DNA from: an uncultured Porphyromonadaceae bacterium
GTDB lineage: Bacteria; Bacteroidota; Bacteroidia; Bacteroidales; Paludibacteraceae
Assembly: GCA_937898265.1 (NCBI GenBank)
Contig: CALEJM010000318.1
Span: 1 to 6,966, forward strand
Reading direction: 5' to 3'
Length of the DNA stretch: 6,966 bases
The stretch's first letter is position 1, and each line of letters opens with the position of its first letter. Both the position numbers and the translations under genes were made by a program. This document shows positions 1 through 6,211 of the stretch, one piece after another. The notes below the pieces were generated by a model. It worked only from the letters and a program-made list of their open reading frames with translations, made no database searches and had not been told where the DNA came from.

Positions 1-999
1 AAACAACGCATCACCGAGACCGTGGAAATCAACGACGTAAACGACCCCAGTCTCGAGAAATACGTTGGCACGGAAGACGCTACGAAACTGCGCGAAGACC
101 TCGACATGGTCAACGGCGTCTACGACGAGTTCAACCGCGAGAGCTATCTGGCTGCCAAGGTGGCACCGGTGTTCTTCGGTAGCGCACTGAACAACTTCGG
201 CGTCCAAGAGCTGCTCAACTGCTTCGTAGAGATCGCCCCATCACCTCTGCCCGTAGAGACTGAAGAACGTAAGGTGGAACCTACCGAGGAGCCTTTCACC
301 GGCTTCGTGTTCAAGATTCACGCCAACATGGACCCCAACCACCGCAGCTGTATCGCCTTCATCAAAATCTGCTCCGGACGTTTCGAACGCAACAAAAACT
401 ACCGCCATATCCGACTCGGCAAAGACCTCCGATTCAGCAGTCCTACCGCCTTCATGGCTCAGAAAAAAGAGACTGTCGACGAGGCTTTTGCAGGCGACAT
501 CATCGGTCTTCCAGATACCGGCAACTTCAAAATCGGCGACACGCTGACCGAAGGCGAACTGCTCCACTTCAAAGGCTTGCCAAGCTTCTCACCTGAGATG
601 TTCAAATATATCGAGAATGCCGACCCAATGAAGGCAAAACAACTGCAGAAAGGCGTGGACCAACTGATGGGCGAAGGTGTGGCTCAGCTCTTCATCCACC
701 AAAACAACGGTCGCAAAATCATCGGCACCGTGGGTCAACTGCAGTTTGAGGTCATCGAATACCGTCTGCTGCACGAATACGGCGCCCAATGCCGCTGGGA
801 GCCTATCCCGCTGTTCAAGGCTTGCTGGATTGAAAGCGACGACGAGAAGGAATTGGAGAACTTCAAGAAACGCAAGTTCCAGTATCTGGCAAAAGACAAA
901 GACGGACGCGACGTGTTCCTTGCCGAGTCGGGCTATGTGCTCCAGATGGCCCAGCAGGATTTCGAGCATATCCGCTTCCACTTCACCAGCGAGTTTTAG
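1..999 (+). CDS. prfC: Peptide chain release factor 3 (RF3), 5'-truncated
   Basis: RF3 is a translational GTPase that acts on the ribosome to eject RF1/RF2 after peptide release. The frame is open from base 1 and ends in TAG at 997-999, giving 332 codons. The family is about 525 residues, so roughly the first 200 residues, including all G-domain nucleotide-binding motifs, lie outside the window. What remains is the end of the G domain, domain II (starting near the segment FTGFVFKIHANMDP) and domain III. Stretches that match E. coli RF3 in order, recalled from memory, are PVFFGSALNNFGV, FTGFVFKI.ANMDP.HR..IAF, TFMA-like (AFMAQKK), EAFAGDIIGL, IGDTLTEGE, and KQLQKGVDQL.GEG. The GTG at 22 is only an internal Val codon and not a start. 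The reading frame is intact. A terminator follows directly, so it is probably not co-transcribed with the amidase downstream. RF3 rather than EF-G is supported by the segment order; confidence is high. Confidence 0.95.
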   Translation, partial: KQRITETVEINDVNDPSLEKYVGTEDATKLREDLDMVNGVYDEFNRESYLAAKVAPVFFGSALNNFGVQELLNCFVEIAPSPLPVETEERKVEPTEEPFTGFVFKIHANMDPNHRSCIAFIKICSGRFERNKNYRHIRLGKDLRFSSPTAFMAQKKETVDEAFAGDIIGLPDTGNFKIGDTLTEGELLHFKGLPSFSPEMFKYIENADPMKAKQLQKGVDQLMGEGVAQLFIHQNNGRKIIGTVGQLQFEVIEYRLLHEYGAQCRWEPIPLFKACWIESDDEKELENFKKRKFQYLAKDKDGRDVFLAESGYVLQMAQQDFEHIRFHFTSEF

Positions 1000-1026
1000 T
1001 TCGCAATACATTATATAATATACCTC

Positions 1027-1071
1027 ACAGGGCTTGTAACAGAGAATGTTTGCAAGTCCTGTTTGTTTTTT
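1027..1071 (+). terminator. Intrinsic terminator of prfC
   Basis: A 13-pair stem (1027-1039 with 1050-1062, two G-T wobbles) encloses a 10-nt loop and runs straight into a T-rich tract at 1062-1071 (TTTGTTTTTT). It lies 27 nt after the prfC stop. This is the expected shape of a rho-independent terminator and separates prfC from the amidase operon. Confidence 0.85.
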
Positions 1072-1105
1072 GGCCAACGTATAACGTTTTACGAAGAAAT
1101 AGTTG

Positions 1106-1113
1106 TATCTTTG
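1106..1113 (+). promoter_or_regulatory. Bacteroidota-type -7 promoter box for the amidase operon
   Basis: TATCTTTG is an exact match to the Bacteroidota housekeeping -7 consensus TAnnTTTG. It sits 41 nt before the amidase ATG and just after the prfC terminator. The matching -33 element is weak: only GTTTTA around 1086-1091 and ATAACG around 1081-1086 lie near the expected place. A transcription start around 1118-1122 is inferred. Confidence 0.7.
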
Positions 1114-1154
1114 CGAGTTGAAATAAATATCAATCCTCAAAATCATCGCAATCT

Positions 1155-2348
1155 ATGAGACGCATCGCCTTAGTCTGTCTGGCTTTGTTGTACACGATAC
1201 TGATAAGTGCCAAAAACTTCGTTGTGGTCATCGACCCCGGACACGGTGGCAAAGACCCAGGAGCCGTTGGTTTTGGCGGTCAAGAGAAGGACATCAACCT
1301 CAAGGTGGCCAAAAAACTTGGCGCGCTGATCAACGAGAAATACAAGGACGTGACGGTGCTCTACACCCGCTCTACCGACAAGTATGTGACCCTCAAAGAA
1401 CGCCCCGAGATGGCCAACAAGGCAAACGCCGACCTCTTCATCTCCATACACACGAACGCCGCAGAGAGTTCATCGGCCTACGGCTGCGAATGCTGGGTGC
1501 GAGGCGTCGACAAGACAACAGCCAACCTCGCCGTAGTTCAACGCGAAAACTCCGTAATCCTCATGGAGGACAACTACAAGGAGAAATACCAAGGCTTCGA
1601 CCCTAAGTCTATCGACTCACAAATCATGTTCGAGATGATGCAAGACATCTACAGTCGCAACAACCTGAAGATTGCACAGAGTCTTCACAAAGAGCTGCTT
1701 AACCTCAAACGTCACGACCGCGGCGTTCGTCAAGCCGGTTTCTGGGTGTTGCACCAAACGAAAATGCCAAGCGTATTGGTGGAATTAGGTTTCATCACCA
1801 ATGCCGGCGAAGCGAAATACATGCTCTCCGACGCGGGTCAGAACGCCCTGGCTTCCGCGCTGTTCAAGGGTTTTTCGGAGTACAAGAAGTTCTACGACAG
1901 CACCTCTGGCAAGTCGACGGCTTCAACAGCAGAGGCTAAGGTGGAGCAAACACCAGAGAAGCCTCAAGCCCCGATTGTTGAAGAGACGGTAAGCAAAACG
2001 CCTTCTAAAGCCAACAACAAGGCCAAAACAGAGACTAAAACAGAAGTCAAGGCAGAAGCGCCCAAAGAAACCGCAAAGGCAACTACGGGCGACGTGGTGT
2101 TCAAAGTGCAAATCATGGCAAGCACAGCCCCAATCAAAGACGGCGACTCACAGTTCAAAGGCTTGAAAGGCTGCGAATACTATCAAGAAGGTAAGTTCTA
2201 CAAATATACCTATGGTGCAACCTCTTCCTACAAAGAGATCACACAGATAAGAAAAGAGATTCTCAGCAAATTCCCAGAGGCGTTCATCATCGCTTTCCAC
2301 AAAGGTCAAAAGGTGAGCGTTCAGGAAGCAAGAGCACTCGTTGAATAA
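1155..2348 (+). CDS. Secreted N-acetylmuramoyl-L-alanine amidase (Amidase_3) with SPOR-like C-terminus
   Basis: This is a zinc hydrolase that cleaves the bond between MurNAc and the L-Ala of the stem peptide, acting in the periplasm during cell separation and wall turnover. The 397-residue protein starts with a signal peptide (basic MRR, hydrophobic residues 4-18, cleavage near A19). The Amidase_3 domain covers about residues 22-240: IDPGHGG has zinc ligand H30, E44 fits the second ligand, ISIHTN has H99, and PSVLVELGFITN has the likely catalytic E210. Residues ~246-311 form a low-complexity Lys/Glu/Ala/Thr/Pro linker. Residues ~314-397 look like a SPOR domain (starts FKVQIMAS, then FKGL, YYKYTYG-like YKYTYG, and FPEAFIIAFHKG near the end), a fold that binds denuded septal glycan. 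The ATG at 1155 is chosen because it gives the signal peptide directly. The MCE gene follows after 21 nt, suggesting one operon. The AmiC-type fold is clear; the exact orthologue symbol is not assigned. Confidence 0.93.
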   Translation: MRRIALVCLALLYTILISAKNFVVVIDPGHGGKDPGAVGFGGQEKDINLKVAKKLGALINEKYKDVTVLYTRSTDKYVTLKERPEMANKANADLFISIHTNAAESSSAYGCECWVRGVDKTTANLAVVQRENSVILMEDNYKEKYQGFDPKSIDSQIMFEMMQDIYSRNNLKIAQSLHKELLNLKRHDRGVRQAGFWVLHQTKMPSVLVELGFITNAGEAKYMLSDAGQNALASALFKGFSEYKKFYDSTSGKSTASTAEAKVEQTPEKPQAPIVEETVSKTPSKANNKAKTETKTEVKAEAPKETAKATTGDVVFKVQIMASTAPIKDGDSQFKGLKGCEYYQEGKFYKYTYGATSSYKEITQIRKEILSKFPEAFIIAFHKGQKVSVQEARALVE

Positions 2349-2369
2349 ATTTTGAAAATCAGATATACA

Positions 2370-3272
2370 ATGAAAATAAGTCAAGAATTTAAAATCGGCA
2401 TTGCCTTCATTGCGGCATTAGTCATCCTCATTATCGGTGTCAACTTCCTCAAGGGAGTCAACATCTTCACACCAGCCAACCACTTCTACACCACCTACGA
2501 AAAAGTAGATGGCCTGGTGGTGTCCAACGGCGTTTACGTAAAGGGCTACAAAGTGGGTCAGGTGAAAGCCATCGACTACGACTTCTCCAAACAAACACCC
2601 TTTACCGTTGAGATCTCAATCAACAAAGACGTCAAACTTCCCGAAGGCACCAAGATGCTGATGCGCGACGACGGCTTGCTCGGCGGCAAGGTCATCGAAT
2701 TGGTGATGCCAGAAAGCCAAGGCAATTTCTTGGCCAACGGCGCTTCTCTCGAGAGCGAAATCGGCTCAGGACTGATGGATGCCCTCGGCGACATGGTTCC
2801 ACAACTCGAAGGCACTCTGGCTAAGCTTGACTCTACAATGGGAGCTATCAACGACCTCGTTCACAGCGAAAGAATCGACAACATGCTCGCATCTCTCGAC
2901 TCTACGACAACCAACCTGAAGTCTTCGTCTGTCAAACTCAAATCGATGATGAACCACGAAGTGCCTCAAATGTTGGCAAACGTCAACACAATCACTTCTG
3001 ACGTCAAGAATATCACCGACAATCTCAAAGACACCGACTTCGCCGCCATCATCGCCAAGGCCGATTCTACCATTGCCAACGTCGACAAATTCGTAGAATC
3101 ACTCAACAGCACCGACGGCACCGTTGGCGCCCTGCTCAACGACCGCGCCCTCTACAACAAGATTACAAACACTGTTGAAGACGCCGACAAACTCGTTGTC
3201 GACCTCAAGGCAAACCCAAAACGCTACGTTCATTTCTCAGTGTTCGGCGGCAAGGAAAAGAAACAAAAATAA
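2370..3272 (+). CDS. MCE/MlaD family lipid-transport protein
   Basis: MCE proteins form periplasmic rings that pass phospholipid or other hydrophobic substrates between inner and outer membrane, usually with an MlaE/MlaF-type ABC transporter; no transporter gene is in this window. The 300-residue product has a short cytoplasmic start (KISQEFK), one N-terminal membrane anchor (residues ~9-27) and an MCE domain at about 35-115. Visible MCE features are the TTYEKVDGL entry strand, GVYVKGYKVGQVKAI and the DDGLLGGKVIEL strand. The rest (~120-285) is Ser/Thr/Asp/Asn-rich and predicted to be mainly helical, with repeated spacing of LDST and NIT/TD segments, like the helical tail of other MlaD-like proteins. 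I chose the ATG at 2370; an in-frame TTG at 2352 would add six residues before the anchor and seems less likely. It lies 21 nt after the amidase stop. The amidase-MCE pairing is, as I recall it, common in Bacteroidota. Confidence 0.9.
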   Translation: MKISQEFKIGIAFIAALVILIIGVNFLKGVNIFTPANHFYTTYEKVDGLVVSNGVYVKGYKVGQVKAIDYDFSKQTPFTVEISINKDVKLPEGTKMLMRDDGLLGGKVIELVMPESQGNFLANGASLESEIGSGLMDALGDMVPQLEGTLAKLDSTMGAINDLVHSERIDNMLASLDSTTTNLKSSSVKLKSMMNHEVPQMLANVNTITSDVKNITDNLKDTDFAAIIAKADSTIANVDKFVESLNSTDGTVGALLNDRALYNKITNTVEDADKLVVDLKANPKRYVHFSVFGGKEKKQK

Positions 3273-3278
3273 CGGACG

Positions 3279-3313
3279 TTAATTTGACGAAATATAAATT
3301 TACGGTCAATTAA
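3279..3313 (+). repeat. Imperfect inverted repeat after the MCE gene
   Basis: TTAATTTGAC (3279-3288) pairs with GTCAATTAA (3305-3313) if one T (3283) is bulged, giving nine pairs around a 16-nt AT-rich loop. It begins seven bases after the MCE stop codon. The sequence after it (AATTTTCCC) is a poor T-tract, so a terminator role is possible but weak. It could also be a 3' end-stabilising stem. Confidence 0.4.
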
Positions 3314-3339
3314 AATTTTCCCAAAATTAGTTTTCTGAC

Positions 3340-3355
3340 GGGGAGTAAACGCCCC
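3340..3355. repeat. GC-only dyad in an AT-rich context
   Basis: GGGG (3340-3343) and CCCC (3352-3355) form a perfect 4-pair stem over an 8-nt loop, in otherwise AT-rich DNA. It is followed by AAAATAAAA rather than T residues, so it does not look like a plus-strand terminator. Its function is unknown; it may be chance. Confidence 0.3.
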
Positions 3356-3400
3356 AAAATAAAACATTTACAAAACGACATTTTTAATTGCCTACAGTCG

Positions 3401-3429
3401 TTGACAAAAGTCGGCTAAGAACTTATATA
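3401..3429 (+). promoter_or_regulatory. sigma70-like promoter pattern upstream of dnaA
   Basis: TTGACA (3401-3406) is followed after 17 bp by TATATA (3424-3429), which is the spacing and most of the sequence of an E. coli-type -35/-10 promoter. Bacteroidota primary sigma factors normally use TTTG and TAnnTTTG instead, so this may be fortuitous. If used, it would give a dnaA leader of about 240 nt. Confidence 0.3.
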
Positions 3430-3431
3430 CA
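3423..3431 (+). promoter_or_regulatory. Near-consensus DnaA box
   Basis: TTATATACA differs by one base from the DnaA box pattern TTATNCACA and overlaps the -10-like element just upstream. dnaA genes are commonly autoregulated through DnaA boxes near the promoter. A single imperfect box in AT-rich DNA is weak evidence. Confidence 0.25.
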
Positions 3432-3544
3432 ACGATTTAAATACTCAAATACAGTGTAGATTTTGCAAATCAAGCACTTAACAAAAAAGATGCTGAAAAA
3501 CAAACTTCTACCACCCCAAAAAAGTGACACAAAAAATTCGGACG

Positions 3545-3576
3545 CTTGATTTTTTCAAAAAAAAATTGGAATTTTG
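3545..3576 (+). promoter_or_regulatory. Candidate Bacteroidota promoter of dnaA
   Basis: CTTG (3545-3548) and GAATTTTG (3569-3576) are separated by 20 bp. They match the Bacteroidota pattern TTTG-N19-21-TAnnTTTG with one mismatch in each element. A start near 3582-3586 is inferred, leaving a leader of about 90 nt before the dnaA ATG. Runs of A and T between the elements fit a bendable spacer. Confidence 0.45.
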
Positions 3577-3603
3577 CAAACACGAAAAAATCGAGATTCC
3601 AAT
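3565..3603. repeat. Inverted repeat overlapping the dnaA -7 candidate
   Basis: ATTGGAAT (3565-3572) is exactly complementary to ATTCCAAT (3596-3603). The pairing continues inward to 3576/3592 with two wobble pairs, making 12 pairs around a 15-nt loop. It straddles the candidate -7 box and start site. It could be an operator half-site pair, or a leader hairpin in transcripts from a more upstream promoter. Confidence 0.5.
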
Positions 3604-3615
3604 GAAAAACCAAAC

Positions 3616-3656
3616 GCCTCGAAATCCTTGACGAGGCATAGAGTTTTTACCACTCT
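3616..3656 (+). promoter_or_regulatory. Two tandem small hairpins in the dnaA leader
   Basis: GCCTCG (3616-3621) pairs perfectly with CGAGGC (3632-3637) over a 10-nt loop. Two bases later AGAGT (3640-3644) pairs with ACTCT (3652-3656) over a 7-nt loop, ending 18 nt before the dnaA ATG. CGAG at 3632 could instead pair with CTCG at 3655-3658, so the two arrangements exclude each other. A role in controlling dnaA expression is inferred only. Confidence 0.4.
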
Positions 3657-3674
3657 CGACATCGACAAAATACA

Positions 3675-5099
3675 ATGGAAAATAACAACAACGTAGAACA
3701 AATCTGGCAAAATTGTCTTGCAATCATCAAAGACAATATCGACCCGGTTCCGTACGAGACGCTGTTCAATCAAAAAACGATTGCTCCGCTCGCGTACGAG
3801 AACGATACGTTGTGGCTATTGCTCCCAAGCATGTTCTGGTATGAACACGTCAACGAGAACTACATCAATCTGATGCAAGACACTCTGAAACGTGTGACCA
3901 ACAACCCAAACAGTTCCATCTATTTCCGCGTAACAGTTGTGGACAGCACCACCGCTGGCGGCACTACCGACCTTGAGGCAAAAAACAACAGTTTCGTCAA
4001 GAAGACAGAAAAAGGTCCGGCAACACAGACCGAGGCCATCTCTCCTTTCGATCACGTTGTTCCTCAAAACTTCGAATCAAGACTCAATCCAAAATACAAC
4101 TTCAACAACTTCGTTGAAGGAAAATCCAACAAACTCGCACGTCAGGCAGGCATCACCGTTGCAAGTCAAGCTACAGCAACGGCATTCAACCCAATGTTCA
4201 TCTACGGCAGCCCAACCGTCGGCAAGACCCACCTGGCTCAAGCCATCGGCAATGCTACCAAGAAGAACTATCCCCAGAAAAGGGTGCTCTACATCTCAGC
4301 CAACGAGTTCAGAACCCAATTCAGTCACGCAGCTGCCAACAAGAAGGTCGACGAATTCGTCAACTTCTACCAGAGTCTTGACATGCTCATCATCGACGAT
4401 ATCCAGGTAATCAAAGACAGCGAAAAGACACAACTCGTGTTCTTCAACATCTTTGACCACCTTATCAAGATGAACAAACTGCTCATCATCACCTGCGATA
4501 CAGCTCCAGACAAACTGGAAGGCATGGACGAACGTCTGCTCTCCCGTTTCCAATGGGGTTTGCGCGCAGAGATTCTCCGTCCCGACACCTCTTTGAGAAA
4601 GGCCATCCTGATGCACCAGGTTCACACCGAAGGCATGCAGGTTCCAGAGGATGTGATTGACTATATCGCCGAGAATGTTGACGACAATGTCCGCAACCTT
4701 CAAGGCACCTTCATCTCCATCTACGCTACTTCAACGATTATGAACGAACCGCTGACCGTTGAGATGGCACAGAAAGCAATCAACAAGGAGAATGTGGTGA
4801 AGCCAACCAAGGTGATTACTATCGACGAAATCTGCAATATCGTTGGCAAATACTACTCTATTCCTAAAGAGTTGCTGATTTCCAAAACTCGTCGCCGCGA
4901 GATTGTTCAAGCTCGTCAGGTGGTTATCTACCTCTCTCGCAACCACACGAAGTCGTCGCTGAACACTATCGGCGCTTACTTAGGCAACAAAGACCACTCG
5001 ACTATCAACTACGGCTACAAGCAAGTTGAGAATCTAATGTGCACCGACAAGACCGTCAGAAACGATATCGCTATCCTATCGGAGCAAATCAAGGAATAA
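3675..5099 (+). CDS. dnaA: Chromosomal replication initiator protein DnaA
   Basis: DnaA binds origin boxes, oligomerises with ATP and melts the origin. The 474-residue protein has all four domains. Domain I (~1-90) includes the W11/C14 helix and a LLLPSMFWYEHV strand/helix. Domain II (~91-137) is a short linker. Domain III, the AAA+ core (~138-355), starts with LNPKYNFNNFVEGKSNKLA; Walker A is GSPTVGKT (178-185), Walker B LIIDDIQ (238-244), sensor I region IITCD (271-275), the arginine-finger motif ERLLSRFQWG (286-295) and sensor II NVRNLQG with R340. Domain IV (~378-474) carries the basic TRRREIVQARQ stretch and the DNA-reading KDHST (439-443). Length and layout fit Bacteroidota DnaA. Unusual points are Pro180-Thr181 within Walker A, CDT where SDR is usual (274-276), and INYGYKQV after the DHST motif instead of a V-L-H-A-C-K-type sequence. 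The ATG at 3675 gives a normal N-terminus. A terminator follows. Confidence 0.95.
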   Translation: MENNNNVEQIWQNCLAIIKDNIDPVPYETLFNQKTIAPLAYENDTLWLLLPSMFWYEHVNENYINLMQDTLKRVTNNPNSSIYFRVTVVDSTTAGGTTDLEAKNNSFVKKTEKGPATQTEAISPFDHVVPQNFESRLNPKYNFNNFVEGKSNKLARQAGITVASQATATAFNPMFIYGSPTVGKTHLAQAIGNATKKNYPQKRVLYISANEFRTQFSHAAANKKVDEFVNFYQSLDMLIIDDIQVIKDSEKTQLVFFNIFDHLIKMNKLLIITCDTAPDKLEGMDERLLSRFQWGLRAEILRPDTSLRKAILMHQVHTEGMQVPEDVIDYIAENVDDNVRNLQGTFISIYATSTIMNEPLTVEMAQKAINKENVVKPTKVITIDEICNIVGKYYSIPKELLISKTRRREIVQARQVVIYLSRNHTKSSLNTIGAYLGNKDHSTINYGYKQVENLMCTDKTVRNDIAILSEQIKE

Positions 5100-5128
5100 T
5101 TTTTTCCATACAAACAATATTACTCGCG

Positions 5129-5169
5129 AGAAGTCTAAGTTATTTTCCAAATGCTTAGGCTTCTTTTTT
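5129..5169 (+). terminator. Intrinsic terminator of dnaA
   Basis: AGAAGTCTAAG (5129-5139) pairs with CTTAGGCTTCT (5154-5164) in 11 pairs, one of them a wobble, over a 14-nt loop, followed by TTTTTT ending at 5169. It lies 29 nt after the dnaA stop and between convergent genes. On the minus strand the stem is not followed by a T-run, so it seems one-directional. An 8-bp palindrome CTCGCGAG (5123-5130) abuts the left arm. Confidence 0.8.
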
Positions 5170-5182
5170 GTAATATCCTAAC

Positions 5183-6211
5183 TTAGAGTTGGGAGAGGAT
5201 GAAACGGTCAAAGCCTTCGGAGAGCTCAACATGAATCGGGAGCACGAAGGTGCGGTCAAGGAGTTGGGAAGAGAGCATAGTTTTCAGACGAACAAAGTCT
5301 TTTTCGGTAGTCAGCAAGAACGAACTGCTTCCACAAGTCTGCTCAATGGTTTGAATCTCCTCTGCGGAGAAGTTGTGGTGGTCAGAGAAAGCAAGATGAT
5401 TCACCTCTACCCCATGGGATGTGAGATAATCACACAATGGCTCGGGGTTGGCAATGCCTGTTACCAAAACCACGGCTTGATGCTTTGTTTTCAGTTGGTC
5501 CAAGGTGAGGATTCCGTTCGCACCCACCAGATGGTCATAGGAAATGACGGAAGAGAAAATAGGTTGTGTGGGAAGAAGGCGAAGTTTCTGATGCCAAAGT
5601 TTGAGTTCCTCTGCTGTAAGTTTCTTTGGGCATTTGGTAACAACCACAGCATCAACACGCTGAAGAGCCGAGAGGGGCTCACGCAAACGACCCATAGGCA
5701 AGAGATGATCATCGAGAGGGGGACGGGAATAGTCGCAGAGCACGATGGAACAATGGGGACGAAGGTAACGATGCTGGAAGGCATCATCCAAAAGGATAAC
5801 ATCTGGCGCATCAGTTCTCTCTTTCAGTCGCTCAACACCCTCTACCCTATCTGCATCAACAGCCACAAGGAGATCACGATGTTTGGAATAGATTTGATAA
5901 GGCTCATCGCCTATCTCTTTGGCTGTCACAGTCTTCAAGTCGTTGGCCAAGAGATAACCTTTGGTCTTACGCTTATAGCCACGACTGAGAACAGCGAGAC
6001 GATAACGTTCGGCAAGTAATCGTATAAGATATTCCACATGAGGGGTTTTGCCCGTTCCACCCACAGCGATATTACCAACGGAGAAGATAATCGGCGTGGC
6101 AAAAGAGGTGGATTTGATAAGGTGTTTATCAAACAAGAGGTTTCGCACCCAAACAACTATCTGATAGAGTTTGGATGGAAGCCAAAGGAATATCTTTAGA
6201 ATCAGGTTCAT
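5183..6211 (-). CDS. lpxK: Tetraacyldisaccharide 4'-kinase (lipid A synthesis)
   Basis: LpxK transfers the ATP gamma-phosphate to the 4' position of the tetraacyldisaccharide 1-phosphate, making lipid IVA at the inner face of the cytoplasmic membrane. The 342-residue product begins with an amphipathic/hydrophobic membrane-associating segment (residues ~2-27). Next come the kinase P-loop SVGNIAVGGTGKTP (44-57), SRGYKRKTKGY (76-86), GDEPYQ (101-106) and LLDDAFQHR (140-148) with the acidic D142/D143 pair. Further on are MGRLREP (173-179), TKCP (192-195), VTGIANP (250-256), FSDHH (275-279) with the conserved His expected near the active site, and LLTTEKD. Length fits the family. The ATG at 6211 overlaps the upstream HD gene as ATGA; an in-frame GTG at 6229 is possible but adds a longer overlap and is less likely. 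Translational coupling to the HD gene is likely. No terminator is evident on the minus strand after the stop. Confidence 0.95.
   Translation of the reverse strand: MNLILKIFLWLPSKLYQIVVWVRNLLFDKHLIKSTSFATPIIFSVGNIAVGGTGKTPHVEYLIRLLAERYRLAVLSRGYKRKTKGYLLANDLKTVTAKEIGDEPYQIYSKHRDLLVAVDADRVEGVERLKERTDAPDVILLDDAFQHRYLRPHCSIVLCDYSRPPLDDHLLPMGRLREPLSALQRVDAVVVTKCPKKLTAEELKLWHQKLRLLPTQPIFSSVISYDHLVGANGILTLDQLKTKHQAVVLVTGIANPEPLCDYLTSHGVEVNHLAFSDHHNFSAEEIQTIEQTCGSSSFLLTTEKDFVRLKTMLSSQLLDRTFVLPIHVELSEGFDRFILSQL

Larger units (their letters stand above)
3273..3674. other. 402-bp AT-rich non-coding region before dnaA
   Basis: No convincing gene lies here; the only open frames are short minus-strand ones that run into dnaA and resemble nothing. 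The region is markedly richer in A and T than the flanking genes. It holds, in order, an imperfect dyad (3279-3313), a GGGG/CCCC dyad (3340-3355), a sigma70-like promoter pattern (3401-3429) overlapping a near DnaA box (3423-3431), a Bacteroidota-style promoter candidate (3545-3576) with an overlapping dyad (3565-3603), and two small hairpins (3616-3656). I looked for exact DnaA boxes (TTATNCACA) on both strands and found none, so I do not call this an origin. Confidence 0.6.

Noticed and set aside
22..24. GTG at 22 as the start of a shorter protein
   Set aside because: The frame is open to base 1 and the residues before it continue RF3 homology; the true start lies to the left of the window.
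589..1146. Minus-strand open frame (185 codons) opposite the end of prfC
   Set aside because: It is antisense to conserved RF3 sequence and crosses the prfC terminator and the amidase promoter; its translation shows no family features.
1908..2090. Repetitive Lys/Glu/Ala/Thr-rich stretch in the amidase as a DNA repeat array
   Set aside because: It is a low-complexity protein linker without regular DNA units.
3521..3537. GTGACAC flanked by A-runs as a possible operator
   Set aside because: The palindrome is only 3 bp per arm and the flanking A-runs are common in this region; no second copy was seen.
3273..3674. Chromosomal origin (oriC) next to dnaA
   Set aside because: AT-rich, but no exact DnaA box on either strand and no box cluster; one near match is not enough, and in many Bacteroidota oriC is not beside dnaA.
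3508..3773. Two overlapping minus-strand open frames (71 and 72 codons) upstream of and into dnaA
   Set aside because: They are in an AT-rich leader, overlap each other in different frames and the start of dnaA, and show no family likeness.
5189..6019. Long plus-strand open frame (276 codons) opposite lpxK
   Set aside because: It lies wholly antisense to a clear lpxK, has no recognisable motifs and low-complexity composition typical of a shadow frame.
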